Shown: positions 24,127-30,440 of the stretch, in pieces
Layout of the letters: the number at the start of each line of letters is the position of its first letter
Numbering within the stretch: the first letter of the stretch is position 1
Origin: a virus
Length of the DNA stretch: 34,733 nt
Direction: 5' to 3' (one strand)
Virus record (IMG/VR): IMGVR_UViG_3300042564_000465
Coordinates: 1 to 34,733 of that record
Notes under the pieces: model-generated
Seen by the model: only the letters and a program-made list of their open reading frames with translations
Database searches by the model: none
Told to the model about the DNA's origin: nothing
Position numbers and translations under genes: made by a program

Positions 24127-24664
24127 GAATTTAGTGATTGTAATTTTATTGGTTATCATTGCTTTATTTATATTTAGCGAACCTGTATATAAAGGCGCAA
24201 CAATTAATATCGTACACGATACGGTTTACCAACAGAAAACTTTTACTAAATATAAGAAAGGGGATTATATTCCTTTTGTAGTTTTAGATACTACCTACTT
24301 AATAGATCAGATCCACGACACAATAAAAATCATATCCGATTATAGCCGTGTTTATTCGTATTCCGATACGATACGCATAGACACTTTAGGATACGCATAC
24401 ATACAAGATACTATTTCACAAAACAAGATTCAGGGTAGAAGTTTTAAAGCTGAAATAAAAGAGAAAACAATTTACGTTACAAAGACAATCACACCAAAAC
24501 ATAAGAACGAGTTTTACTTAGGGGTATTAGGCGATTTAAGGGCATTAGATAATAAAGTAGGGTTAGGAGTTGGATTAGGATTTAAAACGTCTAAAAACAG
24601 ATTATTTACTATAAACGCAACAACAAATCAATATTCATTAGGTTATTATAAAAAATTATTTTAA
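24119..24664 (+). CDS. Membrane-anchored protein, DUF6808-like (181 aa)
   Basis: The 181-residue protein has one N-terminal transmembrane helix (LVIVILLVIIALFIFSEPV, about 4-23), then a periplasmic part of beta-rich repeats with DTVYQQKTF, DTIKIISDYS, DTIRIDTLG and DTISQNKI. The C-terminus is Gly/Leu-rich, LGVGLGFKTSKNR and YSLGYYKKLF. Anchoring plus strands rich in D-T pairs is seen in the DUF6808 type found near Bacteroidota phage lysis genes. It may span the periplasm toward the outer membrane. Function unproven. Confidence 0.6.
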   Translation: MIKNLVIVILLVIIALFIFSEPVYKGATINIVHDTVYQQKTFTKYKKGDYIPFVVLDTTYLIDQIHDTIKIISDYSRVYSYSDTIRIDTLGYAYIQDTISQNKIQGRSFKAEIKEKTIYVTKTITPKHKNEFYLGVLGDLRALDNKVGLGVGLGFKTSKNRLFTINATTNQYSLGYYKKLF

Positions 24665-24665
24665 A

Positions 24666-24935
24666 ATGGCATTACCCGTATCCTTTAAAGAGTTTGCAAA
24701 AAATCCTGTCGTAGCTACTTTGTTTATTGTTCTATGTGGAATATCGGCATTATATATTGATGTGCGTTCTACTTTTAAAGATCAGATCACAAGCCAAGCG
24801 GTTAAGGTACAAAAGCTTGATGAGAAAGTTGATATTATGCAGGTGGCTTTAAGAAGATGCGATTCATCTTTAGCTTCAGCAACTGCTAAGTTAAGTACAC
24901 TTGAAAGTTTAGGTAAAATTCAATCTATTAAGTAA
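24666..24935 (+). CDS. Putative inner-membrane spanin-like protein (89 aa)
   Basis: The 89-residue product has one transmembrane helix (VVATLFIVLCGISALYIDV, about 14-32) followed by a coiled coil to the end (VKVQKLDEKVDIMQVALRR). The layout resembles i-spanins: inner-membrane anchor and periplasmic helix. It overlaps the next gene, which encodes a secreted coiled-coil protein, by 1 nt. Assignment rests on topology and neighbourhood only. Confidence 0.5.
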   Translation: MALPVSFKEFAKNPVVATLFIVLCGISALYIDVRSTFKDQITSQAVKVQKLDEKVDIMQVALRRCDSSLASATAKLSTLESLGKIQSIK

Positions 24936-25261
24936 TGAAATACTTATTATTTATATTTTTATTTGGTTGTACGGCATCGGCTCAAAATCAAAATGAGGAA
25001 TTAAAAGATGATATTGAGTTTCAAAAGTTAATGAATAAGGTAGCGGAAACGAATACTTTATCAGTTCAAGTACAGGATAAGGCAACTAAAAAGGAAGCTG
25101 AATTAGTACAGAAAGCGGTGGAAACAATTAAGGAATTAAAAACAGAAGTATCAATATTAAAAACCGAATTAAGTGAAGTCAAAGCAACTTTGGATAGTGT
25201 TAGTAATGATTCTGGTATCAGTTTCAAGCTACTCGCAATACCCAATAATAAAGAAAATTAA
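24935..25261 (+). CDS. Secreted coiled-coil protein, possible spanin component (108 aa)
   Basis: The 108-residue protein begins with the signal-like MKYLLFIFLFGCTASAQ. Cleavage after ASA would secrete it; alternatively LFGC could act as a weak lipobox. The mature part is a coiled coil (QDKATKKEAELVQKAVETIK then ELKTEVSILKTELSEVKATL). Its last 89 nt overlap, in another frame, the start of the gene at 25173. This nested overlap plus the secreted coiled coils recall spanin pairs such as Rz/Rz1. Confidence 0.55.
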   Translation: MKYLLFIFLFGCTASAQNQNEELKDDIEFQKLMNKVAETNTLSVQVQDKATKKEAELVQKAVETIKELKTEVSILKTELSEVKATLDSVSNDSGISFKLLAIPNNKEN

Positions 25262-25559
25262 AGAGGATTCTGTTGTTATTATGACCATTCAGCAAGGTAA
25301 AGAAATAAACGCTTTGTATTTGGGATTTAAACAGACAATAGATTCGTTAAAAATTAAAACAAAAGATTATGATTCAGCAATTAATCAAATTAGCAAAAAA
25401 CAAGATTCAATTAATATTTACAGATATCATATCCAAAATATTAAACCAACCACAGGAATTGACCAAGAGTTCAAAGAAGCCTTTGAAAAAGAAAAAGGCA
25501 TAAATAGATTATGGACTTTGGTTTTATTTATGGCATTAGTATTAATTAAAACAGAATAA
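25173..25559 (+). CDS. Secreted coiled-coil protein with C-terminal membrane helix (128 aa)
   Basis: The frame begins at a GTG inside the previous gene and encodes MKSKQLWIVLVMILVSVSS-YSQ, a convincing signal peptide with cleavage near YSQ. A coiled-coil region (about 45-90) follows, and then a C-terminal hydrophobic helix (LWTLVLFMALVLI, about 113-125). A signal peptide falling exactly where the overlap starts argues the GTG start is real. With the two preceding genes it may form a periplasm-spanning lysis complex. A plain membrane-anchored structural protein is the alternative. Confidence 0.55.
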   Translation: MKSKQLWIVLVMILVSVSSYSQYPIIKKIKEDSVVIMTIQQGKEINALYLGFKQTIDSLKIKTKDYDSAINQISKKQDSINIYRYHIQNIKPTTGIDQEFKEAFEKEKGINRLWTLVLFMALVLIKTE

Positions 25560-25560
25560 T

Positions 25561-25791
25561 ATGAAATGGATTGCAAATTTATTATCGGACGAAAGGGGAT
25601 CAATTAGCACTAAAAGAGTTATAGCTTTAATGAGTGCTTTGTTTTTATGTATTACCTTATTGGCAAATTCGTTTAGCCATATTGAGGTAGCACCAAGCGA
25701 CAAACTTGTAGATTGCGTTATGGCTATTTGTATAGCTGCAATGGGTACGAGTACAATTGATAAATTTTCAATAAAGAAAGATGCGGAATAA
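25561..25791 (+). CDS. Putative holin, two-transmembrane Bacteroidota phage type (76 aa)
   Basis: The 76-residue protein starts with a short amphipathic helix (MKWIANLLSDERGSISTKR), then two hydrophobic helices (VIALMSALFLCITLLANSF, about 20-38; LVDCVMAICIAAMGTSTI, about 49-66), then DKF. The STKRVIALMSAL and GTSTIDKF motifs match a small membrane protein I recall next to endolysins in Bacteroidota phages, usually called a holin. It lies 69 nt upstream of the endolysin, with one short gene between them. Confidence 0.65.
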   Translation: MKWIANLLSDERGSISTKRVIALMSALFLCITLLANSFSHIEVAPSDKLVDCVMAICIAAMGTSTIDKFSIKKDAE

Positions 25792-25864
25792 CGAAAAGAA
25801 AGCACTATTAATAGGCTTTATATTTTGGGTATCATTATTAACTTATTTTATTTATAACATATGA
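25781..25864 (+). CDS. Very small single-helix membrane peptide (27 aa)
   Basis: A 27-codon frame overlaps the holin-like gene by 11 nt and the endolysin gene by 4 nt (ATGA). It encodes MRNNEKKALLIGFIFWVSLL then TYFIYNI, a basic start and one hydrophobic helix. The exact ATGA coupling to the endolysin suggests a real gene, perhaps an antiholin-like or pinholin-like peptide. Confidence 0.45.
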   Translation: MRNNEKKALLIGFIFWVSLLTYFIYNI

Positions 25865-26325
25865 AACTATCAGAACATTTAGATTTAAGCGAAGTTATTA
25901 GAAGCGAAAGCGCAAAGCGTAACGGAATTAGTAATATGCCAACAGAGCAACACATTGCTAATTTTAAACTATTAGCTGAAAAAGTATTCGAGCCAATACG
26001 AAACAATTTTCGTTGCCCTATTCATATTTCAAGTGGGTACAGATCCATTGAACTAAATCGTGCGATTAAAGGAAGTTTAACAAGCCAACATTGTCAGGGC
26101 GAAGCCATTGATATTGATATGGACGGGACACCGCACGGAGTAACAAATAAAATGGTTTTTAATTATATTAAAGACAATTTAGAATTTGATCAATTAATTT
26201 GGGAATTTGGTACAAACGAAAATCCTGATTGGGTTCACGTTTCATACGAAAGCACAGGAAAACAAAGAAAACAAGTATTAAAAGCAATAAGAGTTAACGG
26301 GAGTACACAATATAAAACCTACTAA
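25861..26325 (+). CDS. Endolysin, peptidase M15 family
   Basis: The 154-residue protein is an M15 metallopeptidase. HISSGYRS at 55-62, SQHCQGEAIDID at 75-86 (zinc ligands His77 and Asp84) and WVHVS at 124-128 (His126) form the complete zinc site. Members cut peptidoglycan cross-links as D-Ala-D-Ala carboxypeptidases or L-Ala-D-Glu endopeptidases. There is no signal peptide, so release depends on a holin, consistent with the membrane genes just upstream. The length is normal for a single-domain phage M15 lysin. Confidence 0.93.
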   Translation: MKLSEHLDLSEVIRSESAKRNGISNMPTEQHIANFKLLAEKVFEPIRNNFRCPIHISSGYRSIELNRAIKGSLTSQHCQGEAIDIDMDGTPHGVTNKMVFNYIKDNLEFDQLIWEFGTNENPDWVHVSYESTGKQRKQVLKAIRVNGSTQYKTY

Positions 26326-27072
26326 ATGACTAACCCAAACCTAAAAACAAAACGTAGAAGACTATTTTTTGATATAGAAACTTCACCAAATATCGGTTTG
26401 TTTTGGGAAGCAGGCTACAAAAAAAATATTGATTATTCAAATATAATTCAAGAACGTGCAATTATCTGTATCTGTTATAAGTGGGAAGATGAGAAAGAAG
26501 TTTACTCCCTACAATGGGATGCTAAACAAAATGACAAGCGTATGCTTGAACAATTTATTGAGGTTGCAAATGTGGCTACTGAAATGGTCGGACATAATGG
26601 GGACAAATTTGATTTGGCTTGGATCAGGACAAGGTGCTTGTTTCACAATATCCAAATGTTCCCAAAATATACAACTATTGATACTCTAAAGGTAGCGCGT
26701 CAAAAGTTTAGGTTTAATTCAAATAGGCTTAATTATATAGCTGATTTCTTAGGGATCGGTCAAAAGATTAAAACAGAATATAGTCTTTGGAAAAATATCC
26801 TTTTACATAAGGATAAGGATGCTATGGAAGCTATGATTAAATATTGTAAAAAAGACGTTGTTTTACTTGAAAAAGTATTTAAACTTTTAAGCGCGCACAT
26901 AGAACCTAAGACACATTACGGGGTTATATTCGGACAGGAAAGAGGCTCTTGCCCTGAATGTGGATCGGATGACCTGATAAGAAATAACAAAGTAGTAACC
27001 GCAACAGGATTAACCCGCATTCAATATAAATGTAAAACCTGTAATAAATTCCATTCTAAAACTGATAAATAA
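26326..27072 (+). CDS. DEDDy 3'-5' exonuclease (RNase H-like) with C-terminal zinc ribbon
   Basis: The 248-residue protein has the exonuclease motifs of the DnaQ-like superfamily: FDIET with Asp16 and Glu18, GHNGDKFDLAWI with Asp96, and YCKKD with Tyr173 and Asp177, so the DEDDy subtype. It resembles YprB/predicted polymerase-proofreading domains. A C-terminal zinc ribbon has Cys209-x2-Cys212 and Cys236-x2-Cys239. No polymerase domain is present here or elsewhere, so it works alone in repair, recombination or host DNA breakdown, or assists the host polymerase. It directly follows the endolysin with no gap and opens the DNA-metabolism region. Confidence 0.88.
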   Translation: MTNPNLKTKRRRLFFDIETSPNIGLFWEAGYKKNIDYSNIIQERAIICICYKWEDEKEVYSLQWDAKQNDKRMLEQFIEVANVATEMVGHNGDKFDLAWIRTRCLFHNIQMFPKYTTIDTLKVARQKFRFNSNRLNYIADFLGIGQKIKTEYSLWKNILLHKDKDAMEAMIKYCKKDVVLLEKVFKLLSAHIEPKTHYGVIFGQERGSCPECGSDDLIRNNKVVTATGLTRIQYKCKTCNKFHSKTDK

Positions 27073-27275
27073 TGTCAAGAATTTTATATACTATCATAGA
27101 CGACCTTTTAGCGCGTGAAGAAAAAGGACTTAAAGAATACGGAACTACAATGGATCGATCGGATCTTTCAGAAATTGAATGGCTGCAACACGCCTACGAA
27201 GAAGCATTAGATTTATCTATATATTTAAAAAAACTTATAAAAATTAAGAAAGATGCGAATGCCAAAGGGTTTTAA
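27072..27275 (+). CDS. MazG-like nucleotide pyrophosphohydrolase-type protein (67 aa)
   Basis: The 67-residue protein has LLAREEKGLKEYGTTMDRSD and EWLQHAYEEALDLSIYLKKL. The EWLQHxYEEALD helix with spaced Glu and Asp residues resembles the metal-binding helix of all-alpha NTP pyrophosphohydrolases such as MazG. It is short for that fold, so it may act as a dimer or only bind nucleotides. Similar small proteins are common in phages. Confidence 0.65.
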   Translation: MSRILYTIIDDLLAREEKGLKEYGTTMDRSDLSEIEWLQHAYEEALDLSIYLKKLIKIKKDANAKGF

Positions 27276-27441
27276 CAAATGGACTTTACAACAACAAGAA
27301 GAATTTTTTATTAAAAAACTTAACGAATTGTATGATATTGAAACAGAAATAAGGCATACTTTGGCAAAGATACGCGGCGGGAATAGGATGGAATACAAAG
27401 AAATAGAAAGACCTGATGAAATACTACTAAAAGATTTATAA
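27253..27441 (+). CDS. Small conserved hypothetical protein (62 aa)
   Basis: The 62-residue product, MRMPKGFNKWTLQQQEEFFI then KKLNELYDIETEIRHTLAKI, is helical and charged. An in-frame ATG at 27259 (MPKGFNKW) is equally likely as the start and matches my memory of related proteins better. It overlaps the upstream gene by 23 nt and the downstream gene by 1 nt (TAATG). Function unknown. Confidence 0.6.
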   Translation: MRMPKGFNKWTLQQQEEFFIKKLNELYDIETEIRHTLAKIRGGNRMEYKEIERPDEILLKDL

Positions 27442-27689
27442 TGTCAGAGGAAAAAGATCCCGAAATTACGGAAGAAATAGAATGGGAAGATGCCGAAACG
27501 ACAACGAGAAGCGACTTGATTTCTTGTGCATACTATGCAATTTCAGCCGTTGAGGATATTGACCTGACTTTAGTATCTAAGATCGAAGCCAATAAAATAC
27601 GCCGTATTAAAAAGCAATCCTTAGAGATCATTGCAGAGGTAATAGGGGAAATGCACGCCGAAATCTTTGATACAGGGGAAGATATATAA
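27441..27689 (+). CDS. Small acidic hypothetical protein (82 aa)
   Basis: The 82-residue acidic, helical protein (EEIEWEDAETTTRSDLISCA; later IEANKIRRIKKQSLEIIAEV) closes the operon that began with the lysis genes; a terminator follows within 25 nt. No family recognised. Confidence 0.6.
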   Translation: MSEEKDPEITEEIEWEDAETTTRSDLISCAYYAISAVEDIDLTLVSKIEANKIRRIKKQSLEIIAEVIGEMHAEIFDTGEDI

Positions 27690-27713
27690 TTTTATTTATA
27701 TATGTATTAGATT

Positions 27714-27739
27714 AAGCCACTTATTATAGTGGTTTTTTT
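27714..27739 (+). terminator. Rho-independent terminator
   Basis: CCACT (27717-27721) pairs with AGTGG (27728-27732) over a 6-nt loop, extended by A-U pairs at the base, followed by seven T residues (27733-27739). It ends the preceding operon just before promoter P2. Confidence 0.8.
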
Positions 27740-27757
27740 ATGAAAATTATCTAAAAA

Positions 27758-27793
27758 GATGTAGAGAATATGGATAAATGTTGTATATTTGTA
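27758..27793 (+). promoter_or_regulatory. Putative Bacteroidota-type promoter P2
   Basis: TATATTTG at 27784-27791 is the -7 element, with ATGT at 27759-27762. The block matches P1 at 29 of 36 positions. It lies 19 nt after a terminator and about 30 nt before the ATG at 27826, so it likely drives the replication genes. Confidence 0.7.
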
Positions 27794-27825
27794 ATGTCGT
27801 AATAAAACCATACGGCATAAATACT

Positions 27826-28035
27826 ATGAAAAGTTTTAAATTTATTGGCGAAGCCAAGTTCGGAAAACCTGATGACATTTTCTATTACACTACCGAGAAT
27901 GATAGTTACATTCCTGATTCGGGTAGCCACATTAAAGACAATGCCTACGAAAAGTTTTTGATCTTATCACAAGGCGGTTCTTTAAAACCTACAAAAGAAA
28001 TATTTGAGGAAGTATTATTTGAACCTAAAAATTAA
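27826..28035 (+). CDS. Small hypothetical protein, first gene after P2 (69 aa)
   Basis: The 69-residue product starts MKSFKFIGEAKFGKPDDIFY. The frame is open from 27778, but that overlaps the promoter's -7 element and would precede the transcript, so the ATG at 27826 is the start. Length and strand pattern suggest a small soluble protein. No family known. Confidence 0.65.
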   Translation: MKSFKFIGEAKFGKPDDIFYYTTENDSYIPDSGSHIKDNAYEKFLILSQGGSLKPTKEIFEEVLFEPKN

Positions 28036-28038
28036 GAA

Positions 28039-28293
28039 ATGAATACATTGCACCAACTTTCAAATCTAAGAGATCAAGTAAGTTATTACGAATGGCTTTT
28101 TGATATAAGCGATCGGGCAAATGCTCAAAAAAGATATGAATTATTAAAAGAGGCACGTAAAACATTAAAGGATTTTAAAGCGGTATATTTCCCTCATTTA
28201 TTAGAAAGACCTAAAAACCCGTTTCCCCCGATACCATTTACCCCAATGTCAGAATGGACTGAAAAATTTGAGGAATATGGTGATATGTATTAA
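28039..28293 (+). CDS. Small hypothetical protein (84 aa)
   Basis: The 84-residue product is helical (LRDQVSYYEWLFDISDR, then YELLKEARKTLKDFKAVYF) and ends in a proline-rich stretch (RPKNPFPPIPFTPMSEW). It starts 3 nt after the previous stop. No family recognised. Confidence 0.6.
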   Translation: MNTLHQLSNLRDQVSYYEWLFDISDRANAQKRYELLKEARKTLKDFKAVYFPHLLERPKNPFPPIPFTPMSEWTEKFEEYGDMY

Positions 28294-28316
28294 ATTTATA
28301 AACCTAAAAGAAACCT

Positions 28317-28868
28317 ATGAAATTAGTAAAAATTCAGGCAGAATTAAAAGCGCCTAAAAACCAAGTAAATTCCTTTGGCAAATACAAATACCGAAGCGCA
28401 GAGGATATAATCGAAGCAGTAAAGCCAATACTTTTTAAGTATGAAACCGCCCTTCTTATTAGTGATGAAATAGTACAAGTAGCCGATCGAGTTTATGTAA
28501 AGGCAACCGCTATGCTAATAGATGAAAATAACGAGGAATTACCCATACAAGTTTATGGTTGGGCGCGTGAGGAAGACGTAAAGAAAGGAATGGACGCGGC
28601 ACAAATTACAGGATCAGCAAGTTCATACGCCCGCAAATATGCCCTCAATGGATTGTTTGCTATTGATGACACAAAAGATTCAGATGCTACGAATGATCAT
28701 AAGGACGAAATAGGTGAGGAAAAAAGAATGGAATTAATTACCTTGTTAGAAAATACTATTTGGGACGAAAGTCTAAAAAGCAAACAGGCTATAAAGATCA
28801 GCGCGTACACTACAAAGGATCAATATGAAAAAGCCTATAAAATTATAATAGCTAACCAAAATAAGTAA
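28317..28868 (+). CDS. erf: ERF-family single-strand annealing protein
   Basis: The 183-residue protein has the ERF core. An N-terminal KNQVNSFGKYKYRSAEDIIE (about 14-33) is followed by GSASSYARKYALNGLFAIDD at 99-118, the family signature, with DSD downstream. ERF proteins coat single-stranded DNA and anneal complementary strands, supporting recombination and circularisation of phage DNA. The nuclease gene at 3455 could be its exonuclease partner. Followed closely by a small protein and the SSB-like gene at 29083. Confidence 0.92.
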   Translation: MKLVKIQAELKAPKNQVNSFGKYKYRSAEDIIEAVKPILFKYETALLISDEIVQVADRVYVKATAMLIDENNEELPIQVYGWAREEDVKKGMDAAQITGSASSYARKYALNGLFAIDDTKDSDATNDHKDEIGEEKRMELITLLENTIWDESLKSKQAIKISAYTTKDQYEKAYKIIIANQNK

Positions 28869-28869
28869 T

Positions 28870-29082
28870 ATGCAAGAAACCTATCAAGACTTAGAAAACG
28901 GGATGCAAAAATTGCTTCCTATGGAACGCCAAATGTTATTAGCTGAAGTATATCACTATTGTTGGTATTCAACAGAGGCGTATAACGAACTAAAAGATTT
29001 CCTGAATAAATGGGAAGCAGGATGTCAAGTAAAAGCAGTATTTTTTAAATCGGAATCAGAGGATTCCACAAATCAATTATAA
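28870..29082 (+). CDS. Small hypothetical protein (70 aa)
   Basis: The 70-residue product, QETYQDLENGMQKLLPMERQ with YHYCWYSTEAYNEL and a C-terminal polar tail, lies between ERF and the SSB-like gene with 1-nt and 0-nt spacing. This suggests a role with them in recombination or replication, but no family is recognised. Confidence 0.6.
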   Translation: MQETYQDLENGMQKLLPMERQMLLAEVYHYCWYSTEAYNELKDFLNKWEAGCQVKAVFFKSESEDSTNQL

Positions 29083-29295
29083 ATGTCAGAAGTAAAAAAA
29101 GAATCAATCGGCGCTTGGAAAAACCAAACGAAAGACGGAAAAGAAGTAATTAAATTTTCAATCAACGGGCAACGCTACAATATGTGGGTTAATTCCTACA
29201 AGGATAAACCCGCGCAACCTGACTACAAAATTTACGAAGATACATATGTAGCACCAACCCAAGTAAATAAAGTAGAAGACGACTTAGAATTTTAA
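29083..29295 (+). CDS. Small DUF736/SSB-like protein with acidic tail (70 aa)
   Basis: The 70-residue protein has strands GAWKNQTKDGKEVIKFSING and YNMWVNSYKDKPAQPDYKIY, resembling DUF736-type small beta proteins found with phage replication genes. It ends VEDDLEF, similar to the acidic C-terminal tip by which SSB proteins recruit partners. A single-stranded DNA-binding or accessory role beside ERF is inferred. Confidence 0.6.
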   Translation: MSEVKKESIGAWKNQTKDGKEVIKFSINGQRYNMWVNSYKDKPAQPDYKIYEDTYVAPTQVNKVEDDLEF

Positions 29296-29297
29296 TT

Positions 29298-29717
29298 ATG
29301 GATTATAACAATTTAATACAATGTTACAAAGACCAATTGCAGAGTTTGCGTATGTTTCATAAAGAATTAGTGAAAGCTAAATTGATAACAGACGACATTG
29401 CAATAGGATCATTTCCTACAAGTATCCTTCCGCATAGAATAGTAGAATTAGTTGAGGATGTATTTGACACAAATATTCAGATCAAGAACCGAAGCCAAAG
29501 CGTAATTTTTGGACGTAAAGCGGCGGCATATGTACTGAAGAAATATACTCAATTATCCCTCAATGAAATAGCTAAACAAATAGGCGTTGGTGATCATACA
29601 ACTGTTATCTATAACATAAAAACGGCAGAAAACCTAATGTTTACCGAAAAATGGTATAAAGAAAAAGTTCAGGAAATTGAGAAAGAAATAGAAAGTTTTA
29701 ATAACTTTGTAAAATAA
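29298..29717 (+). CDS. DnaA domain IV-like DNA-binding protein (139 aa)
   Basis: The 139-residue protein contains a DnaA C-terminal domain. VEDVFDTNIQIKNRSQS at about 52-68 is followed by GRKAAAYVLKKYTQLSLNEI and GVGDHTTVIYNIKTAE at about 97-111; the DHTTV motif (99-103) corresponds to the DHSTV that recognises DnaA boxes. The AAA+ ATPase domain is absent, so it can bind origin-like sites but cannot unwind alone. It precedes the kissing-hairpin element and the replication initiator gene, and could act there or compete with host DnaA. Confidence 0.85.
   Translation: MDYNNLIQCYKDQLQSLRMFHKELVKAKLITDDIAIGSFPTSILPHRIVELVEDVFDTNIQIKNRSQSVIFGRKAAAYVLKKYTQLSLNEIAKQIGVGDHTTVIYNIKTAENLMFTEKWYKEKVQEIEKEIESFNNFVK
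29702..29709 (+). promoter_or_regulatory. Promoter-like -7 element before hairpin element
   Basis: TAACTTTG fits TAnnTTTG; TTG at 29677-29679 lies 22 nt upstream. It falls within the last codons of the DnaA-like gene and would start transcription near 29716, just ahead of the two hairpins. A match inside a gene can be chance. Confidence 0.35.
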
Positions 29718-29808
29718 TAAGAAAACGTTATGGTACAACGTAGTTTAAATATATTGGATCAAGGGCGAGCAGGTAGTACCATTACCTGTAAGCCTAAGAT
29801 CCATTTTT
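29716..29808 (+). ncRNA. Candidate structured RNA with complementary hairpin loops
   Basis: Two hairpins lie in the gap before the replication gene. Hairpin 1 is ACGTT-[ATGGTAC]-AACGT (29725-29741). Hairpin 2 (29755-29803) has arms TGGATC-3-GGC-3-CAGGTA pairing with TACCTG-3-GCC-3-GATCCA around the loop GTACCAT (29776-29782). The loops are exact reverse complements over 7 nt, able to form a kissing complex. Five T residues follow. It could be a small RNA, a translational control element for the gene at 29814, a terminator, or a DNA structure at an origin. Confidence 0.55.
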
Positions 29809-29813
29809 AATTT

Positions 29814-30440
29814 ATGTCAAAAGATCCCGCAGTGCTATTTTATACAAGTGATTTTTTAAGTGGAACATTTACAATGACAGACGAGCAAGTCGGTAAATAT
29901 ATCAGGCTTCTATGCCTTCAGCATCAAAAAGGAAAGCTAACCGAAAAGGATATGCTAAGCATATGCAAAGCATATGATAACGAAATATGGGATAAGTTTG
30001 ATCAGGTGGACGGCTTTTTTATAAACGATCGAATGTATAATGAATCCATAAGAAGGTCAAAATTCACAGAAAGTAGACGAAATAACGCTAAATCATTAAA
30101 AAATGATAGCATAAGCGAAGCAAGTGCTAAGCATATGCCTATGCATATGGAAACTGAAACTGAAAATATAACTACAAATAAAGATATATTTATAAAAAGT
30201 ATAGAACCTTTTGTAACTTTATTGGGTGGATCATATCAGGAATTTATAGATTATTGGACGGAACCATCAAAAAGTGGTAAATTACGCTATGAGGCACAAA
30301 AGTTTTTTGATATTAAACGCCGAGTAAATACTTGGATGCAAAATAAAAACAAATATGGAAATTCAAAAAATACTGACGCAACCGCTACAAGTAGGAAACG
30401 AATGGAAGACCTTGCCAATTGGGTTAATAGAGCAGGATGA
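29814..30440 (+). CDS. Replication initiator/primosome-like protein (DUF1376-like, 208 aa)
   Basis: The 208-residue protein has a DUF1376-like N-terminus (VLFYTSDFLSGTFTMTDEQV, then YIRLLCLQHQKGKL). Its C-terminal helical part (YQEFIDYWTEPSKSGKLRYE then FFDIKRRVNTWMQNK) is typical of replication organiser proteins in Bacteroidota phages. In such phages this type precedes a DnaC-like helicase loader, as it does here, and resembles the lambda O/P order. The central low-complexity part contains iteron-like repeats at the DNA level. It starts 10 nt after the hairpin element and overlaps the next gene by 86 nt. Confidence 0.75.
   Translation: MSKDPAVLFYTSDFLSGTFTMTDEQVGKYIRLLCLQHQKGKLTEKDMLSICKAYDNEIWDKFDQVDGFFINDRMYNESIRRSKFTESRRNNAKSLKNDSISEASAKHMPMHMETETENITTNKDIFIKSIEPFVTLLGGSYQEFIDYWTEPSKSGKLRYEAQKFFDIKRRVNTWMQNKNKYGNSKNTDATATSRKRMEDLANWVNRAG
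29953..30149 (+). repeat. Iteron-like repeats within the initiator gene (candidate origin)
   Basis: TGCTAAGCATATGC occurs exactly at 29953-29966 and 30125-30138. Further GCATATG copies lie at 29970-29976 and 30143-30149, spaced 11-12 bp from the first pair. The two 14-mers are read in different frames, so the repeat is not driven by protein sequence. An AT-rich stretch follows at about 30150-30230. Confidence 0.5.

Noticed and set aside
27778-27825. Longer start for the first gene after P2
   Set aside because: The extra codons overlap the -7 element of the promoter and lie before the expected transcription start.
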